Positions 8,343 to 17,175 of a stretch of 32,353 nucleotides of DNA are shown here, in pieces; within the stretch, counting starts at the first letter, position 1, and each line of letters opens with the position of its first letter. This DNA is from an uncultured Azospirillum sp. (GTDB taxonomy: Bacteria > Pseudomonadota > Alphaproteobacteria > Azospirillales > Azospirillaceae), in the NCBI RefSeq assembly GCF_946480385.1, contig NZ_CAMLJP010000076.1, positions 1-32,353 on the forward strand, given 5' to 3'. The notes under the pieces are model-generated. The model saw only the letters and a program-made list of their open reading frames with translations. It did not search any database and was not told the origin of the DNA. The position numbers and the translations under genes were made by a program.

Positions 8343-8348
8343 CTTATA
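8343..8348 (-). promoter_or_regulatory. -10-like TATAAG six bases before the metallopeptidase ATG
   Basis: On the minus strand TATAAG is followed by six bases and then the start codon at 8336, which places the expected transcription start at or next to the A of ATG. The -35 region is weak (TTCCGC with 18-bp spacing). Confidence 0.35.
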
Positions 8349-8419
8349 GCGCGGCCGACGCCGGATGCGGAAGCGTCCTCCGCCCTTTGTCGGAATGGCG
8401 CAGCGGCCCGGCTTCTGAT

Positions 8420-8449
8420 CTAAGTCTTAAGGCTTTCGAACGAACTTAG
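8420..8449. promoter_or_regulatory. CTAAGT-N18-ACTTAG dyad upstream of the hybrid kinase promoter
   Basis: Two perfect 6-bp inverted arms (8420-8425 and 8444-8449) lie 25 bp upstream of the proposed TTGACA element in an AT-richer patch between the divergent metallopeptidase and hybrid kinase genes. Possible regulator site; no family assigned. Confidence 0.25.
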
Positions 8450-8474
8450 GCCATGGGGTGGACTGAGGTCACAT

Positions 8475-8504
8475 TTGACACGATCGATTGGAGCACAAGA
8501 TAAA
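8475..8504 (+). promoter_or_regulatory. Likely sigma-70-type promoter of the hybrid kinase
   Basis: TTGACA (8475-8480) is a perfect -35 hexamer, followed after 18 bases by GATAAA (8499-8504), a four-of-six match to TATAAT. Transcription would begin near 8511. The TTG of this hexamer is also the first possible start codon of the open frame, so gene finders may place the start inside the promoter. Confidence 0.55.
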
Positions 8505-8606
8505 GCAGAGGTAACGCGGCGGTCAGTGGACCTCCCATTTATCGCCGGTCCTGCCGCCCGTTTTCCTGTTGTTGGTCTTTCCCGTAGCCTTGCCGAGTAC
8601 ACGCCA

Positions 8607-10217
8607 ATGCCTCTCATCCCAGAACAAACGCCGACACGCGAGGATTGGTTGGACGCCCTGCTGTCGGCCAACGGTTCGCCCCAGGCCCTGCTTGGTGAGG
8701 ATGCGCGCGTGCTGGTGGCGAATCGTGCCTTCGCCGACGCTCTCGGCTGTTCGCCGGACGCAGTAGAGGGGAAGACCCTGGCGGAGGCCGGGCTGTCTGC
8801 CGGCACCGCCGACGGGATCGAGGGGCTGCGGCGGCAGGTGATGGAGACTGGAATAGCGGTCAGCGCCGCCGGTCCGCTCCCCGGCCTGCCGTCTGCGCTG
8901 GCGCTGACCCCGGTGGCGGATGCCGGCGGGCGGATTTGCGCGGTGGCGCTGGCCGCCGATGCCACTGCAGTCGCCCTAGCCGAAGCGCGGGCGGAGACCG
9001 CACAGGCGCGTGCCGATGCCGAACGCGCCCGCACCGCCAAGGGCAAGTTCCTGTCCGCGGCCAGCCACGACCTGCGCCAGCCCTTCCAGGCAATGCATCT
9101 GTTCCACCATCTGCTGAGTGGCCGGCTGACCGACCCGGCTTCCATCGAGCTGGCGAACAAGCTGGAGCAGGCGATCATCGGCGGCGAGACCCTGCTGCGC
9201 GCCCTGCTGGAGGTGTCGGCGCTGGAAGCCGGGCTGGTCACTGCCAAGCCGCAGACCTTTCCGGTCGATGAACTGCTCGCCAAGATGCTGGAGGAGTTTG
9301 GGCCGGAGGCGGAGGCCAAGGGGCTGCGCTTCAACGTCCATCCGCTCGACGCCCAGGTGACCAGCGATCCGGTGCTGATGGAACGGCTGCTGCGGCCGAT
9401 CATGGCCAACGCCCTGCGCTATACCCTGAAGGGCGGCGTCCTGCTGGCGGCGCGGCGGCGCGGCGCGAACCTGCGCATCGAGGTGTGGGACACCGGCGTC
9501 GGCATCGATCCAGCCAACCATGCCGTGATCTTCGAGGACTTCCACCAGCTCGGCAATCCCGGACGCGACCGCAAGCAGGGGCTCGGCCTCGGTCTCGCCA
9601 TCGTGCGGCGGCTGGCCCAGGTGCTGGGGCATACGGTCACGGTGCGTTCCAAGCCCGGCAAGGGCTCCGTCTTCGCGGTGGAAGTGCCGCTGGCCGGCAA
9701 TGACGGTGACCGGTCGGACGACGGGTCCGCCGACAGCGAGCCTGACCCGGCGGTCGGCCAGTCTTCTTCGGCTGCGCCTGCGGCGGCCGGCACGGTGCTG
9801 GTGATCGAGGATGACGCGATGCAGCTGGAGGGGATCGGGCTGCTGTTGCAGGGCTGGGGCTATGCCGTCATCCCCGCCCGCGGCATCGACGAGGCCTGCG
9901 CCGGGCTGGACGGGGGCGCCGCGACTCCCGACCTCGTGCTGTCCGACCTGCGCCTGTCGGGGCCGGAGACCGGCATCGACGCCATCCAGGCGGTGCGAGC
10001 CCGCTGCGGCCGACGGGTACCGGGCGTCATCGTCACCGGCGATACCGATCCCGACCGGCTGCGCAGCGTCGACCGCAGCGGCTTTCCCCTGGTCCACAAG
10101 CCCTGCGACCCCGCAGATCTGCGCCGCCTGCTCAGCAGCCTGAAGGCCGGACGGGGAGCGCTCCGGGCCGACGGCCGACGGCCCGATACCGCCTGCAACA
10201 CCGCTGGCCCGCGTTAG
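8607..10217 (+). CDS. Soluble hybrid histidine kinase: PAS-HisKA-HATPase-REC
   Basis: With the ATG at 8607 the protein has 536 residues and no membrane segment. A degenerate PAS domain (about 12-120) is followed by a short coiled linker (124-145), HisKA with phosphoacceptor His154 in SAASHDLRQPFQAM, HATPase_c (Asn268 in NALRYT, DTGVGI 295-300, GLGLGLAIVRR 325-335), a Gly/Ser/Asp-rich linker and a C-terminal receiver (acidic EDD 401-403, phosphoacceptor Asp447, Lys498). The HDLRQP box and NALRYT belong to the group of cytosolic hybrid kinases related to NahK-type proteins. The frame opens at TTG 8475, but that TTG lies in a likely -35 box; GTG 8526 is another option. The Shine-Dalgarno sequence before 8607 is weak. 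It stands alone, upstream of but probably separate from the ugp operon. Confidence 0.88.
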   Translation: MPLIPEQTPTREDWLDALLSANGSPQALLGEDARVLVANRAFADALGCSPDAVEGKTLAEAGLSAGTADGIEGLRRQVMETGIAVSAAGPLPGLPSALALTPVADAGGRICAVALAADATAVALAEARAETAQARADAERARTAKGKFLSAASHDLRQPFQAMHLFHHLLSGRLTDPASIELANKLEQAIIGGETLLRALLEVSALEAGLVTAKPQTFPVDELLAKMLEEFGPEAEAKGLRFNVHPLDAQVTSDPVLMERLLRPIMANALRYTLKGGVLLAARRRGANLRIEVWDTGVGIDPANHAVIFEDFHQLGNPGRDRKQGLGLGLAIVRRLAQVLGHTVTVRSKPGKGSVFAVEVPLAGNDGDRSDDGSADSEPDPAVGQSSSAAPAAAGTVLVIEDDAMQLEGIGLLLQGWGYAVIPARGIDEACAGLDGGAATPDLVLSDLRLSGPETGIDAIQAVRARCGRRVPGVIVTGDTDPDRLRSVDRSGFPLVHKPCDPADLRRLLSSLKAGRGALRADGRRPDTACNTAGPR

Positions 10218-10259
10218 ACATTCCGCGTCCGCGCATTTTCGCTCCGCAACATTTTACCG

Positions 10260-10288
10260 CTGTGGTTTTCACGTCATAAAACTGTAAA
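10260..10288 (+). promoter_or_regulatory. Pho box (PhoB binding site) upstream of ugpB
   Basis: ACGTCATAAAACTGTAAA (10271-10288) matches the Pho box consensus CTGTCATAAATCTGTCAC at 13 of 18 positions. A further CTGT at 10260 makes three CTGT/CGT cores spaced 11 bp apart (10260, 10271, 10282), as expected for tandem PhoB half-sites. A TTGACA (10297-10302) lies just downstream. The ugpB ATG is 213 bp beyond the box, so the leader is long or another promoter exists. Regulation of ugp by phosphate starvation is established in E. coli and rhizobia. Confidence 0.78.
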
Positions 10289-10501
10289 GCGGCGTCTTGA
10301 CAGACCCTGGTATGCGTGCGCAGTGTGACGCTTAGAGCAACCAAACAGTTTCGAAAACGATCATCGAGCAGCCGGTCTTTTTCGCAAGCGCACACATGGC
10401 CCTAAGCGTCTGCCACCAAAACTTCACGAAAGCGTCGCGGGACGGCAACCCGTTGCCCTCATGACAACCGCGCACCATACCGGGATAGGGAGACCCACCG
10501 C

Positions 10502-11857
10502 ATGTTGACCCGCCGCAAGCTTGCCCTCCTGACGGGCGCCGCCACCACCACCGCGCTGCTGTTCGCCGCCGCCCTGCCGGGTACCGCCCTGGCGCAGTCC
10601 AAGACGGTGATCGATTTCTGGCACGGCCTGCCGCAGCCGCTGGGCGGCCAGCTGGAGCAGATCGTCAAGGACTTCAACGAAAGCCAGCAGACGGTCCAGG
10701 TCAACGCCTCCTACAAGGGCAGCTATCCGGAGACGATGCAGGCGGCCATCGCCGCCTTCCGTGCCGGCAACGCGCCGCACATCGTGCAGATGTTCGAGGT
10801 TGGGACCGCCACCATGATGGCCGCCGGTCCGGCGGTGAAGCCGGTCTATCAGCTGATGCAGGAGACGGGGGCGTCCTTCAACCCTGACGCCTACATCCCC
10901 GCGGTGAAGGGCTATTACTCGTCCAAGGACGGGAAGATGATGGCGCTGCCGTTCAACAGCTCCACCGCCATCATGTTCTACAACAAGGATGCCTTCCAGA
11001 AGGCCGGCCTCGATCCGGCCAAGCCGCCGGCGACCTGGCCGGAACTGATCGAAGCGGCGAAGAAGCTGAAGGCGTCGGGGTCGAGCTGCCCCTTCACCAC
11101 CTCCTGGCCGACCTGGGTCCAGCTGGAACAGCTCGGCGCCATTCACAACACGCCCTTCGCCACCCAGGCCAACGGCTATGGCGGGCTGAACGCCGAGCTG
11201 AAGATCGACGCCCCGCTCTACGTCAAGCATGTGCAGACGCTGATCGACATGCAGAAGGACGGGCTGTTCAAGTATGGCGGCCGCGACAACAAGCCGGACG
11301 CGCTGTTCCCGTCGGGCGAATGCGCGATGATCCAGGGGTCGTCCTCGCTGCGCAGCCGCATCCTGAAGGAGGCGAACTTCGCCTGGGGCGCCGCCCCGCT
11401 GCCCTACTGGCCGGAATTCGCCAAGGAGGGTCCGAAGAACGGCATCATCGGCGGCGCGGCCTTCTGGGTGATGACCTCGCCCAAGCGCACGCCGGCCGAA
11501 TACAAGGCGGTGTCGCAGTTCTTCACCTATCTCGCCAAGCCCGAGGTCGACGCCAAGTGGCACATGGACACCGGCTATGTCCCGGTGACGCTGAAGGGCA
11601 TCGAGATCGCCAAGGCGCAGGGCTATTACGAGAAGAATCCGGGCGCCGACGTGCCCGCCGCGCAGCTGACCCGCACGCCGACCACCGAGAACAGCATGGG
11701 CCTGCGCCTGGGCAACCTGCCGGAAATCCGCAACATCATCCAGGAAGAGCTTGAGAAGGCCTTCCAGGGCCAGCAGGACGCCAAGCAGGCGCTCGACGCC
11801 TCGATCAAGCGCGGCAACGCCGTGCTTCGCAACTTCGAGCGGGCCAACAAGGGCTGA
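10502..11857 (+). CDS. ugpB: sn-Glycerol-3-phosphate ABC transporter, periplasmic binding protein
   Basis: A 451-residue exported solute-binding protein. Residues 1-31 form a signal peptide (basic MLTRRK, hydrophobic core, cleavage expected after ALA31). The mature protein follows the UgpB pattern: [70 protein letters not shown], a C-terminal [15 protein letters not shown] and [13 protein letters not shown]. These correspond segment by segment to E. coli UgpB, which binds glycerol-3-phosphate and glycerophosphodiesters. GGGAGA lies about 10 bases before the ATG. It is the first gene of ugpBAEC, downstream of a Pho box, and a stable hairpin separates it from ugpA. Confidence 0.96.
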   Translation: MLTRRKLALLTGAATTTALLFAAALPGTALAQSKTVIDFWHGLPQPLGGQLEQIVKDFNESQQTVQVNASYKGSYPETMQAAIAAFRAGNAPHIVQMFEVGTATMMAAGPAVKPVYQLMQETGASFNPDAYIPAVKGYYSSKDGKMMALPFNSSTAIMFYNKDAFQKAGLDPAKPPATWPELIEAAKKLKASGSSCPFTTSWPTWVQLEQLGAIHNTPFATQANGYGGLNAELKIDAPLYVKHVQTLIDMQKDGLFKYGGRDNKPDALFPSGECAMIQGSSSLRSRILKEANFAWGAAPLPYWPEFAKEGPKNGIIGGAAFWVMTSPKRTPAEYKAVSQFFTYLAKPEVDAKWHMDTGYVPVTLKGIEIAKAQGYYEKNPGADVPAAQLTRTPTTENSMGLRLGNLPEIRNIIQEELEKAFQGQQDAKQALDASIKRGNAVLRNFERANKG

Positions 11858-11878
11858 TCCACCGAGCCACCTCCGGAT

Positions 11879-11903
11879 CCCCTCTCCCTGCCGGGGAGAG
11901 GGG
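11879..11903. repeat. REP-like hairpin between ugpB and ugpA
   Basis: CCCCTCTCCC (11879-11888) and GGGAGAGGGG (11894-11903) form a perfect 10-bp stem around a 5-base loop. There is no T run. Such CCCCTCTCCC/GGGGAGAGG elements occur as dispersed repeats in high-GC proteobacteria. Here it can protect the 3' end of the ugpB message and raise binding protein over membrane subunits. Confidence 0.7.
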
Positions 11904-11945
11904 AAACCCTCCAAGCGCCACGCCCAACCCACGAAAGACCAACCT

Positions 11946-12830
11946 TTGCAGCGTCGCGTCACCTTCGACAGCCGGCTGTTGCCCTATCTGCTGCTCGCGC
12001 CGCAGGTGGCGGTGACGCTGGTGTTCTTCATCTGGCCGGCGGCCCAGGCGGTCTGGCAGTCGGTGCATCTCCAGGACGCCTTCGGCATCCGCAGCGAGTT
12101 TGTCTGGTTCGAGAATTTCACCTATGTGCTGAGCGATCCGAACTATCTCGACACGCTGCAGACCACGGTGATCTTCAGCGTCGCGGTGACGGTGCTGGCG
12201 ATGGGTTTGGCGCTGCTGCTGGCGGTGCTCGCCGATTCCAAGATCAAGGGCGCCAGCGCCTACAAGACGCTGCTGATCTGGCCCTATGCGCTGGCTCCGG
12301 CCGTCGCGGCGGTGCTGTGGATGTTCATCTTCAACCCCGACATCGGGTCCTTCGGCCAGGCGCTGCGGGCGCTCGGCTTTGATTGGGACTACCGGCTGAA
12401 CGGCGGGCAGGCGTTGCTGATGGTGATCCTCGCGGCCAGCTGGAAGCAGGTGTCCTACAACTTCATCTTCTTCCTTGCCGGACTGCAGGCGATCCCGCGC
12501 TCGGTGATGGAGGCGGCCAGCATCGATGGTGCCGGGCCGGTGCGGCGCTTCTGGACCATCACCTTCCCGCTGCTGTCGCCGACCACCTTCTTCCTGCTGG
12601 TGGTCGACATGGTCTACGCCTTCTTCGAGACCTTCGGCACCATCCACGCCCTGACCCAGGGGGGGCCGGGCAAGGCGACCGAAACGCTGATCTTCCGCGT
12701 CTATCAGGACGGCGTGGTCAACAACGACCTCGGCGGATCGTCGGCCCAGTCGGTGATCCTGATGGTGATCGTCATCGCGCTGACCGCGGTGCAGTTCCGC
12801 TTCGTCGAGCGCAAGGTCCATTACTCATGA
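11946..12830 (+). CDS. ugpA: sn-Glycerol-3-phosphate ABC transporter, permease UgpA
   Basis: With a TTG start at 11946 the protein has 294 residues, against 295 in E. coli UgpA; the sequence begins [20 protein letters not shown]. It has six hydrophobic segments and the permease loop that contacts the ATPase, [20 protein letters not shown] (about 188-207). The open frame reaches back to 11751 through the ugpB end and the hairpin, but that extension is not homologous. GAAAG upstream is a weak ribosome site, so translation may depend on ugpB. The stop overlaps the ugpE ATG by four bases (ATGA), implying coupled synthesis of the two partner permeases. Confidence 0.93.
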   Translation: MQRRVTFDSRLLPYLLLAPQVAVTLVFFIWPAAQAVWQSVHLQDAFGIRSEFVWFENFTYVLSDPNYLDTLQTTVIFSVAVTVLAMGLALLLAVLADSKIKGASAYKTLLIWPYALAPAVAAVLWMFIFNPDIGSFGQALRALGFDWDYRLNGGQALLMVILAASWKQVSYNFIFFLAGLQAIPRSVMEAASIDGAGPVRRFWTITFPLLSPTTFFLLVVDMVYAFFETFGTIHALTQGGPGKATETLIFRVYQDGVVNNDLGGSSAQSVILMVIVIALTAVQFRFVERKVHYS

Positions 12831-13675
12831 AGCAGACAAGGTTCATCGATCTGGTGCCGCACATCGTCCTGATCGTCGGCGTGCTGATCTTCGCCTATCC
12901 CATCTATGTGACGCTGATCGGCTCCACCTGGGACGCCGGCACCATCGGGCGCGGCGGGCTGCCGCTGTGGCCGGGCGGGGAGGGGGCGGCGAACTACGCC
13001 CAGGCCTGGGTCGGCGAGGCGGGCGAGCGCGCCATGTACACGCCCGTCCGCACCATGATGCTGAACAGCCTGGTGATGGCGCTGTCCATCGCGCTGGGCA
13101 AGATCGCCATCTCCATCCTGTCGGCCTATGCGGTGGCCTTCTTCCGCTTTCCGCTGCGCATGGCCTTCTTCTGGCTGATCTTCATCACGCTGATGCTGCC
13201 GGTGGAGGTGCGGATCATCCCGACCTACAAGGTCGTCGCCGATCTGGGGCTGATCAACACCTATGCCGGGCTGTCCATCCCGCTGATCGCGTCGGCCACG
13301 GCGACGCTGCTGTTCCGCCAGTTCTTCCTGACCATCCCGGACGAGTTGCTGGAGGCGGCGAAGATCGACGGCGCCGGGCCGGTGCGCTTCTTCATCGACG
13401 TGGTTCTGCCGCTGTCGCGCACCAACATCGCCGCGCTGTTCGTCATCCTCTTCATCTATGGCTGGAATCAGTATCTCTGGCCGCTTCTGGTCACCAGCAG
13501 CGGCGACATGGAAACCATCGTGACCGGCATCACCAAGATGATCGGCACCGGCGAGTCGGCCAACGACTGGCACATCATCATGGCGACAACGGTGCTGGCG
13601 ATGCTGCCGCCGGTGGCGGTGGTGGTGTTCATGCAGCGCTGGTTCGTCAAAGGTCTTGTGGACAGCGAAAAGTAA
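12827..13675 (+). CDS. ugpE: sn-Glycerol-3-phosphate ABC transporter, permease UgpE
   Basis: A 282-residue inner-membrane permease (E. coli UgpE is 281). It starts [20 protein letters not shown], has six membrane segments, and carries the coupling-helix motif [20 protein letters not shown] in the second half, matched by the same EAA loop in UgpA. The ATG at 12827 overlaps the ugpA stop. The middle segment [18 protein letters not shown] is typical of the MalG-like class. It pairs with UgpA to form the channel energised by UgpC. Confidence 0.95.
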   Translation: MKQTRFIDLVPHIVLIVGVLIFAYPIYVTLIGSTWDAGTIGRGGLPLWPGGEGAANYAQAWVGEAGERAMYTPVRTMMLNSLVMALSIALGKIAISILSAYAVAFFRFPLRMAFFWLIFITLMLPVEVRIIPTYKVVADLGLINTYAGLSIPLIASATATLLFRQFFLTIPDELLEAAKIDGAGPVRFFIDVVLPLSRTNIAALFVILFIYGWNQYLWPLLVTSSGDMETIVTGITKMIGTGESANDWHIIMATTVLAMLPPVAVVVFMQRWFVKGLVDSEK

Positions 13676-13700
13676 GCGCGGGCGAAGGGAAAGAAGAACA

Positions 13701-14765
13701 ATGGCAACCGTTGAAATCCGCAACGTCCGCAAGTCCTACGGCCCGGTCGAAGCGATCAAGGGCATCGACATCGCGATCCAGGACGGCGAATTCCTCGTCC
13801 TGCTCGGGCCGTCCGGCTGCGGGAAATCCACCCTGCTGCGCATGGTCGCCGGGCTGGAGGGCATCACCGGCGGTGAGATCGCCATCGGCGGGCGCGTGGT
13901 CAACCAGCTGGACCCCAAGGATCGCGACATCGCGATGGTGTTCCAGAACTACGCGCTCTATCCGCACATGACGGTCTTCGACAACATGGCCTACGGCCTG
14001 AAGATCCGCGGGATTCCGAAGGCGGAGATCCGCGCCCGCGTCGACAAGGCGGCGGAGATCCTGGAACTCGGCCGCTTCCTTGACCGCCGGCCGAGCCAGC
14101 TGTCGGGCGGCCAGCGCCAGCGCGTCGCCATGGGCCGCGCCATCGTGCGCGAACCCGCCGCCTTCCTGTTCGACGAGCCGCTGTCCAATCTCGACGCCAA
14201 GCTGCGCACCCAGATGCGGGTGGAGATCAAGCGGCTGCAGGACCGGCTCGGCATCACCAGCCTGTATGTCACCCACGATCAGGTGGAGGCGATGACCCTG
14301 GCCGACCGCATTCTGGTGATGAACCATGGCGTGGCCGAGCAGATCGGCACGCCACTGGAGGTCTACCAGCGCCCGGCCAGCCTGTTCGTCGCCGGCTTCA
14401 TCGGCTCGCCGCCGATGAATGTGCTGGACGGCCGCATCGACGACCGTGGCGAGGCGGTGCTGCTGCCCGGTGGCCAGCGTCTGTCCCTGCCGCAGCCGCG
14501 CCCGACCGACGCCGGCCGGCCGATCAAGCTGGGCATCCGGCCGGAGCATCTGGCGGTCGCCGCGGAAGGCTTTTCCATCGAGATCGAACTGGTGGAGGCG
14601 CTGGGGGCCGACACGGTGGTCTATGGCCGTCTGCCGGACGGCGAGACCCTGCTTGTCCGCATGGCCGGCATCCCCACCGTGCGCGAGCGCGACAGTTTGA
14701 CGGTCGCCCCGCAGGACGGCGCCCTGCACCTGTTCGACGCGGTGACGGGGCGCCGGGTCGAGTGA
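13701..14765 (+). CDS. ugpC: sn-Glycerol-3-phosphate ABC transporter, ATPase UgpC
   Basis: A 354-residue ABC ATPase of the MalK/UgpC class (356 in E. coli). Walker [10 protein letters not shown] is at 36-44, the Q-loop at [10 protein letters not shown] (81-90), the signature [14 protein letters not shown] at 134-147, Walker B FLFDEP at 155-160, and the switch histidine in VTHDQ. A C-terminal TOBE/MalK-like regulatory domain (about 240-354) is complete, with GIRPEHLAV. It starts 25 bp after the ugpE stop, with GAAGG and AAGAAG in the gap; the frame continues upstream, but homology begins at [14 protein letters not shown]. It is the last gene of the operon. No terminator is visible before the convergent gene. 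Confidence 0.95.
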   Translation: MATVEIRNVRKSYGPVEAIKGIDIAIQDGEFLVLLGPSGCGKSTLLRMVAGLEGITGGEIAIGGRVVNQLDPKDRDIAMVFQNYALYPHMTVFDNMAYGLKIRGIPKAEIRARVDKAAEILELGRFLDRRPSQLSGGQRQRVAMGRAIVREPAAFLFDEPLSNLDAKLRTQMRVEIKRLQDRLGITSLYVTHDQVEAMTLADRILVMNHGVAEQIGTPLEVYQRPASLFVAGFIGSPPMNVLDGRIDDRGEAVLLPGGQRLSLPQPRPTDAGRPIKLGIRPEHLAVAAEGFSIEIELVEALGADTVVYGRLPDGETLLVRMAGIPTVRERDSLTVAPQDGALHLFDAVTGRRVE

Positions 14766-14786
14766 TCGTGTGGAGTTAGTCTGCGA

Positions 14787-14978
14787 TCAGAAATCCGAAC
14801 AGCGTCCCTTGAACTCCCAGTCGCCGTAGCGGGTCGGTTCCGGCCCCTTCGGGCCGCCGATCTCGCCGGGCTTCTGTTCGGGACCCTTGGTCTCCGTGGC
14901 GTCCGTGGCGGCTTCGGTGGCGGTCACCGCCTCGGCGGCGTCCTGCTGCGGCTTGGTCTGTTCGGTCATCATATCCAT
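14787..14978 (-). CDS. DUF1674 / SDHAF4-like small protein
   Basis: A short protein whose C-terminal 25 residues, GEIGGPKGPEPTRYGDWEFK then GRCSDF, are the DUF1674 signature shared by alphaproteobacteria and the mitochondrial succinate dehydrogenase assembly factor SDHAF4 (Sdh8), which assists flavinylated SdhA. The first half is a disordered Ala/Thr/Glu-rich linker. The start is uncertain: the frame opens at ATG 15023 (78 residues), with alternatives at 14978 (63 residues, used here) and 14972. None has a good Shine-Dalgarno sequence; the shorter form leaves room for a promoter opposite htpX. It is convergent with ugpC (21 bp) and divergent from htpX. No sdh gene is nearby. Confidence 0.8.
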   Translation of the reverse strand: MDMMTEQTKPQQDAAEAVTATEAATDATETKGPEQKPGEIGGPKGPEPTRYGDWEFKGRCSDF

Positions 14979-15071
14979 CGCACTGCTGCGGGCATCTTGA
15001 AGGCGGGCGCGGATCGGGCCCATATCTTGGGTCGGAGTGGGTTACTCCACTTCGGCCCATCCTGAACCGAT

Positions 15072-16091
15072 ATGGCGATCATGACCAGCTATCTGAAGAC
15101 CACCATTCTCCTTGCCGGCCTGACGGCGATCTTCATGGCGGTCGGCTTCCTGCTGGGCGGCAAGACCGGCCTGATCATCGCGTTCGTCTTCGCGTTGGGC
15201 ATGAACCTGTTCAGTTATTGGAATTCCGGCGACATGGTGCTGTCGATGTACGGCGCCCGCGAGGTGGACGCCTACTCGGCGCCGGAGTTCCACGGCATCG
15301 TCGCCCGTCTGGCGGAGCGTGCCGGCCTGCCGATGCCGCGCGTCTATATCATCCAGAACGACCAGCCCAACGCCTTCGCCACCGGCCGCGACCCGGAGCA
15401 TGCGGCGGTCGCCGCCACCACCGGCCTGCTGCAACGCCTGACGCCGGAGGAGATCGCCGGCGTGATGGCGCATGAACTGGCGCATGTGAAGAACCGCGAC
15501 ACCCTCATCATGACCATCACCGCGACCATCGCCGGCGCGGTGTCGATGCTGGCCAATTTCGGCCTGTTCTTCGGCGGCTCCAGCAACGACGAGCGCGGCG
15601 GCAACCCGCTGGGCATGGTCGGAGCGATCCTGGCCGCCATCCTCGCCCCCATCGCCGCGACGCTGGTGCAGATGGCGATCAGCCGCACCCGCGAGTTCGA
15701 GGCCGACCGCATCGGCGCCGAGATCTGCGGCCGTCCCAACTGGCTGGCCGATGCGCTGACCAACATCCACAACAGCGCCAACCACATCCCCAATTACCAG
15801 GCGGAGGCGCACCCGGCGACCGCCCACCTGTTCATCGCCAACCCGCTCAGCGGCGCCAGCATGGCCAGCCTGTTCTCCACCCACCCCGACATGGGCGAGC
15901 GGGTGGCGCGGCTGCGCGCCATGGCGCCCCAGACCGGCAGCTTCACCGGTGGGGTTGGGGGCGGCGGCTTCGGCGGTGGCCATACCCCGCCGCGCGACGG
16001 CCGCTCGCCTTGGGGGGCGCCGCCGCAGGGTGGCAATCAGGGCGGGCAGGGCGGCTTCATGCCGCAGAACCGCCGCGGTCCCTGGGGCTGA
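15072..16091 (+). CDS. htpX: Membrane zinc protease HtpX
   Basis: A 339-residue M48 membrane metalloprotease involved in quality control of damaged inner-membrane proteins. Two membrane segments near the start (about 10-28 and 32-48), the zinc motif HELAH at 134-138 (Glu135 catalytic), two further hydrophobic stretches (145-168 and 181-203), and the third zinc ligand Glu210 in REFEAD. The region to [13 protein letters not shown] (269-281) is standard HtpX. The last 50 residues are unusual: a Gly/Pro/Gln/Asn-rich tail ending NRRGPWG. ATG 15081 (MTSYLK) is an alternative start. HtpX is often heat- or Cpx-induced elsewhere; no such site was identified here. Confidence 0.96.
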   Translation: MAIMTSYLKTTILLAGLTAIFMAVGFLLGGKTGLIIAFVFALGMNLFSYWNSGDMVLSMYGAREVDAYSAPEFHGIVARLAERAGLPMPRVYIIQNDQPNAFATGRDPEHAAVAATTGLLQRLTPEEIAGVMAHELAHVKNRDTLIMTITATIAGAVSMLANFGLFFGGSSNDERGGNPLGMVGAILAAILAPIAATLVQMAISRTREFEADRIGAEICGRPNWLADALTNIHNSANHIPNYQAEAHPATAHLFIANPLSGASMASLFSTHPDMGERVARLRAMAPQTGSFTGGVGGGGFGGGHTPPRDGRSPWGAPPQGGNQGGQGGFMPQNRRGPWG

Positions 16092-16138
16092 TCCGGGGCT
16101 GATCTCCGTAACAATCCTCTGGTAAAGCATTGCGCGCC

Positions 16139-16161
16139 GAAGGGGTAGGCGACTACCCTTC
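16139..16161 (+). other. Hairpin in the leader of the DHH gene
   Basis: GAAGGGGTAG (16139-16148) pairs with CTACCCTTC (16153-16161) across a GCGA tetraloop with one bulged base. It lies 41 bp before the DHH gene and lacks a T run. It could be a weak terminator after htpX or a leader structure. Confidence 0.35.
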
Positions 16162-16202
16162 CGGCACGCGCTCAACCATGACGGTCGCCAGGGGAAGCTT
16201 GC

Positions 16203-17135
16203 ATGTCCGACGCAGCGAAATACCGCCTCGTTACCCGCTCCGATTTCGACGGGCTCGTCTGCGCCGTCCTGCTGAAGGAACTGGGCATCCTCGACGAGAT
16301 CAAGTTCGTCCATCCCAAGGACATGCAGGACGGCAAGATCGAGATCACCGGCCGCGACATCACCACCAACCTGCCTTATGTCGAAGGCGCCCATCTGGTG
16401 TTCGACCATCATTTGTCGGAGACCATGCGCGTCGGCGAGAAGCCCAACTACATCATCGACCCCAAGGCCCCGTCGGCCGCCCGCGTCGTCTATGACTACT
16501 ATGGCGGGAAGGAGCGTTTCCCCACCATCTCCGAGGAGATGATGCAGGCGGTCGATCAGGCCGACTCGGCGCAGTACCAGCGCGACGACATTTTGAACCC
16601 CACCGGCTGGACCCTGCTGAACTTCATCATGGACGCGCGCACCGGTCTGGGCCGCTTCCGCGAGTTCCGGGTGTCGAACTACCAGCTGATGATGGACCTG
16701 ATCGACTACTGCCGCAGCCATTCCATCGCGCAGATCCTGGAGCTGCCTGACGTGAAGGAGCGGGTGGAGCTTTACACCCAGCATGCCGAGCTGTTCGTCG
16801 ACCAGCTGAAGCGCTGCGCCACCGTGCGCGGCAACGTCGTCGTGCTCGACCTCCGCAAGGAGGAGACGATCTATGCCGGCAACCGCTTCATGATCTACGC
16901 GCTGTTCCCCGACACCAACGTGTCGATCCACGTTCTGTGGGGCCTGAAGCAGCAGAACACCGTGCTGGCCTGCGGCAAGTCGATCCTGAACCGCAGTTCG
17001 AAGACGGACATCGGCCCGCTGATGCTGCAATATGGTGGCGGTGGCCATCAGGCGGCCGGCACCTGTCAGGTCGACAACGACCGGGCCGAAGAGGTATTGG
17101 AGGCCATCGTCGCCCGCATGCGCGCGGACGGCTGA
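16203..17135 (+). CDS. DHH-family phosphoesterase (exopolyphosphatase/nanoRNase-like)
   Basis: A 310-residue DHH/DHHA1 protein. Motif I is SDFDG (13-17), the DHH motif itself is FDHH (67-70), Asp86 sits in IIDPKAPS, Asp118/Asp121 are in VDQADSA, and the C-terminal substrate-binding motif is GGGGHQAAGTC (278-288). The first metal-binding histidine of the usual H-x-D-x-D-G motif I is absent (the sequence reads RSDFDG), so the metal site differs from RecJ and NrnA. Related proteins are annotated as exopolyphosphatase-related; whether this one cleaves polyphosphate, short RNA or a cyclic dinucleotide product cannot be decided by eye. AGGGGAAG lies about 7 bases upstream. The 244-residue gene starts 40 bp downstream. 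Confidence 0.85.
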   Translation: MSDAAKYRLVTRSDFDGLVCAVLLKELGILDEIKFVHPKDMQDGKIEITGRDITTNLPYVEGAHLVFDHHLSETMRVGEKPNYIIDPKAPSAARVVYDYYGGKERFPTISEEMMQAVDQADSAQYQRDDILNPTGWTLLNFIMDARTGLGRFREFRVSNYQLMMDLIDYCRSHSIAQILELPDVKERVELYTQHAELFVDQLKRCATVRGNVVVLDLRKEETIYAGNRFMIYALFPDTNVSIHVLWGLKQQNTVLACGKSILNRSSKTDIGPLMLQYGGGGHQAAGTCQVDNDRAEEVLEAIVARMRADG

Positions 17136-17175
17136 CCTTCACTGACAGAGCCCCCACTGACAAGGCGTTGAGCGA

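Noticed and set aside
14766..14786. Terminator for the ugp operon
   Set aside because: The 21-bp gap after ugpC contains no stem or T run.
15042..17048. 668-codon minus-strand open frame opposite htpX and the DHH gene
   Set aside because: Antisense shadow without recognisable motif; it covers two convincing genes on the other strand.
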